Made by a program: the position numbers and the translations under genes. Below are positions 5,817 through 8,303 of a stretch of 8,303 bases of DNA, one piece after another; position 1 is the first letter of the stretch; the number at the start of each line of letters is the position of its first letter. The stretch spans positions 1 through 8,303 of the forward strand of contig JAUXNR010000067.1 in the NCBI GenBank assembly GCA_030682755.1, written 5' to 3'. Below the pieces are notes generated by a model. That model saw only the letters and a program-made list of their open reading frames with translations, made no database searches and was not told where the DNA came from. This DNA is from Flavobacterium sp. GTDB taxonomy: Bacteria; Bacteroidota; Bacteroidia; Flavobacteriales; Flavobacteriaceae.

Positions 5817-6422
5817 TTGTTTTTCACACTTGTCAACCGAAGCCATGATTTCGTTTTGCGTACTCACACCTTTATCATGCAAATACCATTTTTGAAGTTC
5901 AGTTTTTGCGGTTTCATCCACAATTCCAAATTGAGCTTTATAGTCTAAAATTAATTTTTTTGCACCTTCTGGTCGTGGTCCCCAATCGCTTAAAACGTTT
6001 AAGGTTTCTGCGTCTAAAATCAATAATTTCGGAATAGCTTTTCCACCATTCGTTAAAAACTGATTCATCAACGCTTCATTTTCATCACGAAGCACAATTC
6101 GCAAATCAATATTTACTGAAAGTTCAGCCATTTTATTGATGATTGGCACCAATTGAGCTGCATCACCACACCATCCTTCAGAAATGACTATCCATAAATA
6201 GTTTGCTTGTAAATTACTTAAACCTATTTTAACTTCATCCGTAATTTGAATGGTTTTCTCCAAACGATTCATTCGAACTTCGTTTAATTCACTGTATTTT
6301 GTTAAAGCTTCTGATTGTTCATTTCCGGTAGACTTTCCTTCTTTCAATAAATCTGTAACTTGTTGACGATAATCAGCATAAGTTAAACTATTTGCTAAAC
6401 TGTTTTTAATAATCTCTTGCAT
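5808..6422 (-). CDS. Thioredoxin-fold family protein with a single active-site cysteine
   Basis: A 204-residue cytoplasmic protein (no signal peptide). Residues 1-60 are helical, with TYADYRQQVTDLLKEGKSTG and a charged NEVRMNRLEK helix. The thioredoxin-like core follows: LWIVISEGWCGDAAQ (76-90), with the strand and C85-G-D-A in place of the usual CxxC, then helix and strand to LRIVLRDE, and AIPKLLILD, where the Pro matches the cis-Pro position of the fold. I recall this WCGDAAQ form from a widespread Bacteroidota thioredoxin family. The second active-site cysteine is replaced by Ala88, so classical dithiol chemistry is unlikely; a monothiol or non-redox role is possible. It is read from its own promoter, divergent from the patatin gene. 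Confidence 0.85.
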   Translation of the reverse strand: MQEIIKNSLANSLTYADYRQQVTDLLKEGKSTGNEQSEALTKYSELNEVRMNRLEKTIQITDEVKIGLSNLQANYLWIVISEGWCGDAAQLVPIINKMAELSVNIDLRIVLRDENEALMNQFLTNGGKAIPKLLILDAETLNVLSDWGPRPEGAKKLILDYKAQFGIVDETAKTELQKWYLHDKGVSTQNEIMASVDKCEKQLV

Positions 6423-6441
6423 GAATTGTGATTTTACGGTG

Positions 6442-6449
6442 CAAAAATA
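6442..6449 (-). promoter_or_regulatory. -7 box of the thioredoxin-fold gene
   Basis: On the minus strand TATTTTTG matches TAnnTTTG exactly and lies about 20 bp before the ATG at 6422. No TTG is found at the usual -33 distance; that interval falls at the edge of the ACTGTG/CACAGT dyad. Confidence 0.6.
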
Positions 6450-6466
6450 GAATTTATTTTGCTTTT

Positions 6467-6488
6467 ACTGTGTAACGTTTGTCACAGT
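6467..6488. promoter_or_regulatory. Operator-like dyad between divergent promoters
   Basis: ACTGTG (6467-6472) and CACAGT (6483-6488) are perfect 6-bp inverted arms with 10 bp between. The dyad covers the -33 element proposed for the patatin gene and the -33 zone of the divergent thioredoxin-fold gene. The core resembles a CRP/FNR-type TGTG/CACA pattern, but the arms are 2 bp further apart than in TGTGA-N6-TCACA. A shared regulator is inferred from position only. Confidence 0.4.
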
Positions 6489-6510
6489 TCTTAATAAAAA
6501 TGTAATTTTG
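6478..6510 (+). promoter_or_regulatory. Promoter of the patatin-like gene, very short leader
   Basis: TTTG at 6478-6481 and TAATTTTG at 6503-6510 (exact TAnnTTTG) are 21 bp apart. The ATG at 6518 is only 7 bp past the -7 box, so the transcript should have almost no 5' leader. Confidence 0.65.
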
Positions 6511-6517
6511 ATGCACT

Positions 6518-7312
6518 ATGGAAATCAATTCAAAAAGTGTGGGTTTAGTTTTATCTGGTGGTGGCTCAAAAGGATTAGCTCATGCCGGAGTGCTTCAATT
6601 TCTGGAAGAACAAAATATCAAACCTACACAAATTGCAGGTAGTAGTGCCGGTTCCATCGTAGCCGCTTTGTATAGTCTTGGAAAAAGCCCAAAAGAAATT
6701 TTATCTTTTTTTCAATCCATTTATTTTTTTCATTGGAAGCATTTTACCTTTTCAAAAGCCGGAATTATTGACAGTTTATCTTTTAAAAAATATTTTACGG
6801 ATGTTTTTGGCAATGTAACCATTGGTGAATTAAACATTCCAATACATGTTACGGCAACGGATATGGTGAAAGGAAAAATTAAAATTTTTGATAGAAATAC
6901 TTCAGTTGTGGATGCCATTTTGGCTTCAAGTGCGTTTCCAGGAATAATTTCGCCTTATGTGATTGATGATAATTGGTATAGTGATGGTGGAATTCTGAAC
7001 CACTTTCCCACAGATATTTTACAAGGAAGGTGTGATAGTATGATAGGAGTTTATGTAAGTCCGATTCAAAAAATTGAAGCTAAAGATTTAAGCTCAATTA
7101 AAGCGGTTACTTCAAGAGCCTTTGATTTATTGACTGCCAATACAACCATGCAAAAATTTACGTTATGTGACTGGATCATTGAACCCGAAGAATTATCCAA
7201 TTACAGCACCTTTGAAACCAATAAAATTAAAATGGAAATAATTTTTAATCTTGGTTATGAAGCAGCCAAAAAATCATTTCCGGATTTTCAATCCCATATC
7301 CAAAATAGGTAA
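6518..7312 (+). CDS. Patatin-like phospholipase (RssA/NTE type)
   Basis: A 264-residue protein of the patatin acyl-hydrolase family, which uses a Ser-Asp dyad on phospholipids or other acyl esters. Seen in order: [20 protein letters not shown] (residues 10-29) forming the Gly-rich oxyanion hole, [17 protein letters not shown] with nucleophile Ser43 in G-S-S-A-G, the ATDMVKGKI strand, [11 protein letters not shown], and [12 protein letters not shown] with Asp156. All catalytic features are intact. There is no signal peptide or outer-membrane domain, so it is probably a cytoplasmic single-domain enzyme, unlike the long secreted patatin-BamA-type proteins of the phylum. The natural substrate cannot be read from the sequence. 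It is followed 65 bp later by pyrH, which has its own promoter. Confidence 0.93.
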   Translation: MEINSKSVGLVLSGGGSKGLAHAGVLQFLEEQNIKPTQIAGSSAGSIVAALYSLGKSPKEILSFFQSIYFFHWKHFTFSKAGIIDSLSFKKYFTDVFGNVTIGELNIPIHVTATDMVKGKIKIFDRNTSVVDAILASSAFPGIISPYVIDDNWYSDGGILNHFPTDILQGRCDSMIGVYVSPIQKIEAKDLSSIKAVTSRAFDLLTANTTMQKFTLCDWIIEPEELSNYSTFETNKIKMEIIFNLGYEAAKKSFPDFQSHIQNR

Positions 7313-7330
7313 ACTACTCTGATTTTTATA

Positions 7331-7359
7331 TTGATAAAATCAATAATTCTTTATATTTG
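7331..7359 (+). promoter_or_regulatory. pyrH promoter, Bacteroidota type
   Basis: TTG at 7331-7333 and TATATTTG at 7352-7359 (exact TAnnTTTG) are separated by 18 bp. The start codon at 7378 follows 18 bp after the box. An in-frame TTG at 7357 lies within the box and so could not be the start on this transcript. Confidence 0.8.
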
Positions 7360-7377
7360 CACCACAAAAAACATCTC

Positions 7378-8085
7378 ATGAAATACAAAAGAATACTTCT
7401 AAAACTAAGTGGAGAAGCTTTAATGGGCGACCGTCAATATGGAATTGACCCGAAAAGACTGGCAGAATATGCTCAAGAAATTAAACAAATTCACAATCAA
7501 GGAGTAGAAATTGCCATCGTTATTGGTGGTGGAAATATTTTTAGAGGTGTTGCCGGAGCCAGCAATGGAATGGATAGAGTTCAAGGCGATTATATGGGAA
7601 TGCTTGCCACGGTCATCAACGGAATGGCTTTGCAAGGTGCTTTGGAAGAAGCCGGAATGCTAACTCGTTTGCAAACCGCTTTAAAAATCGAAGCGATTGC
7701 AGAACCTTATATCAAAAGAAGAGCCGTTCGCCATTTAGAAAAAGGTAGAATTGTTATTTTTGGAGCAGGAACAGGAAATCCGTATTTCACGACCGATACC
7801 GCCGCTGTTTTGAGAGGTGTTGAAGTGGGTGCCGATGTCATTTTAAAAGGAACTCGTGTTGATGGTGTGTACAATGCCGACCCTGAAAAACATAAAGATG
7901 CCGTAAAATTTGATTATATTTCGTTTGAAGATGTGTTGAGCAAAGGATTAAACGTAATGGACACTACTGCTTTCACTTTAAGCCAAGAAAATAAATTACC
8001 AATTATTGTGTTTGACATGAACAAACCGGGTAATTTATTGAAAGTTTGCAATGGCGAAACCATCGGAACAACGGTAACCATATAA
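7378..8085 (+). CDS. pyrH: UMP kinase
   Basis: PyrH phosphorylates UMP to UDP with ATP, in pyrimidine nucleotide synthesis. The 235-residue protein has the amino-acid-kinase fold signatures of bacterial UMP kinase: [14 protein letters not shown] (residues 4-17) at the nucleotide site, [13 protein letters not shown], the [16 protein letters not shown] helix, [20 protein letters not shown] at the substrate site, [15 protein letters not shown], and the LNVMDTTAF and [14 protein letters not shown] blocks near the C-terminus. Length is normal for the family (about 240). ATG 7378 starts the conserved N-terminus. frr follows after 47 bp, the common pyrH-frr pairing, which supplies nucleotide and ribosome-recycling functions together. 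Confidence 0.98.
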   Translation: MKYKRILLKLSGEALMGDRQYGIDPKRLAEYAQEIKQIHNQGVEIAIVIGGGNIFRGVAGASNGMDRVQGDYMGMLATVINGMALQGALEEAGMLTRLQTALKIEAIAEPYIKRRAVRHLEKGRIVIFGAGTGNPYFTTDTAAVLRGVEVGADVILKGTRVDGVYNADPEKHKDAVKFDYISFEDVLSKGLNVMDTTAFTLSQENKLPIIVFDMNKPGNLLKVCNGETIGTTVTI

Positions 8086-8132
8086 TTTGGCTTTATTTTT
8101 GAATAATTGAATACGATTAAAAATATACTATC

Positions 8133-8303
8133 ATGACAGAAGAAATAGATTTTATCATTGATACCGCAAAAGAACACATGGATGGTTCAATTGCTCATTT
8201 GGAAAAAGAATTTTTAAACATTAGAGCCGGAAAAGCAACACCACAAATGTTAGGTGGAGTTTTTGTTGATTATTATGGTTCGCAAACACCGCTTTCGCAA
8301 GTG
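8133..8303 (+). CDS. frr: Ribosome recycling factor, N-terminal 57 residues (partial)
   Basis: RRF, with EF-G, splits the post-termination ribosome. The start ATG at 8133 opens a frame that reaches the right edge with no stop. The visible part has the family pattern: an acidic helix (MTEEIDFIIDTAKEHMDGSI), HLEKEFLNIRAGKATPQML, then VFVDYYGSQTPLSQV, with the conserved Arg of the IRAG motif and the VDYYG-x-x-TPL block. The remaining two-thirds lies outside the window. A TATTTTTG box at 8094-8101 could be an additional promoter, but no -33 element is seen, so cotranscription with pyrH is likelier. Confidence 0.96.
   Translation, partial: MTEEIDFIIDTAKEHMDGSIAHLEKEFLNIRAGKATPQMLGGVFVDYYGSQTPLSQV

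Noticed and set aside
7357..7377. Upstream TTG start for pyrH
   Set aside because: It lies inside the -7 promoter box, and the conserved PyrH N-terminus begins at ATG 7378.
7914..8177. Minus-strand open frame across the pyrH-frr junction
   Set aside because: It is antisense to two highly conserved genes and has no family-like content.

Overview
The window looks like a chromosomal segment of a member of Bacteroidota, most likely Flavobacteriaceae and close to Flavobacterium. The grounds are the AT-rich composition, promoter boxes of the Bacteroidota form TTG-N(16-21)-TAnnTTTG upstream of several genes, few Shine-Dalgarno sequences, a DUF3098-type small membrane protein between ftsX and uppP, and a leucyl-tRNA synthetase of flavobacterial type. 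Most genes are housekeeping genes, and two places carry accessory DNA.

Layout. Positions 1-1854 (minus strand) hold the N-terminal 618 codons of leuS, which runs off the left edge. Divergent from it is a tightly spaced plus-strand cluster: ftsX (2005-2880), a DUF3098-type gene (2904-3149), uppP (3183-3977) and truB (3981-4676). Next is a type II toxin-antitoxin pair (4721-4885 and 4861-5196) whose toxin gene overlaps by 4 nt a secreted YiiX-type cysteine hydrolase gene (5193-5816). A thioredoxin-fold gene (5808-6422, minus) meets it tail to tail with a 9-nt overlap and is divergent from a patatin-like phospholipase gene (6518-7312). pyrH (7378-8085) and the first 57 codons of frr (8133-8303) close the window. 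No stretch above 300 bases lacks a gene.

The most interesting part is inside leuS. The reading frame stays open from the ATG at 1854 to the window edge although a 477-bp element (499-975) sits in it. The element encodes a DUF559-type (Vsr-like, PD-(D/E)XK) nuclease domain and is bounded by 33-bp terminal inverted repeats that match at 32 of 33 positions. Each repeat is itself a 9-bp hairpin. The element is exactly 159 codons long, has no Met codon of its own and no intein splicing residues, and sits in a loop just before the Thr-rich motif of the editing domain. A third, solitary copy of the hairpin repeat (72-107), lengthened to 36 bp, lies in another loop of the same editing domain. The protein therefore appears to be a permanent LeuRS-nuclease fusion produced by a frame-preserving mobile element.

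Functionally, leuS, truB, pyrH and frr serve translation and nucleotide supply, and ftsX and uppP serve cell division and cell-wall lipid recycling. The toxin-antitoxin pair with its coupled hydrolase looks like an accessory insertion downstream of truB.
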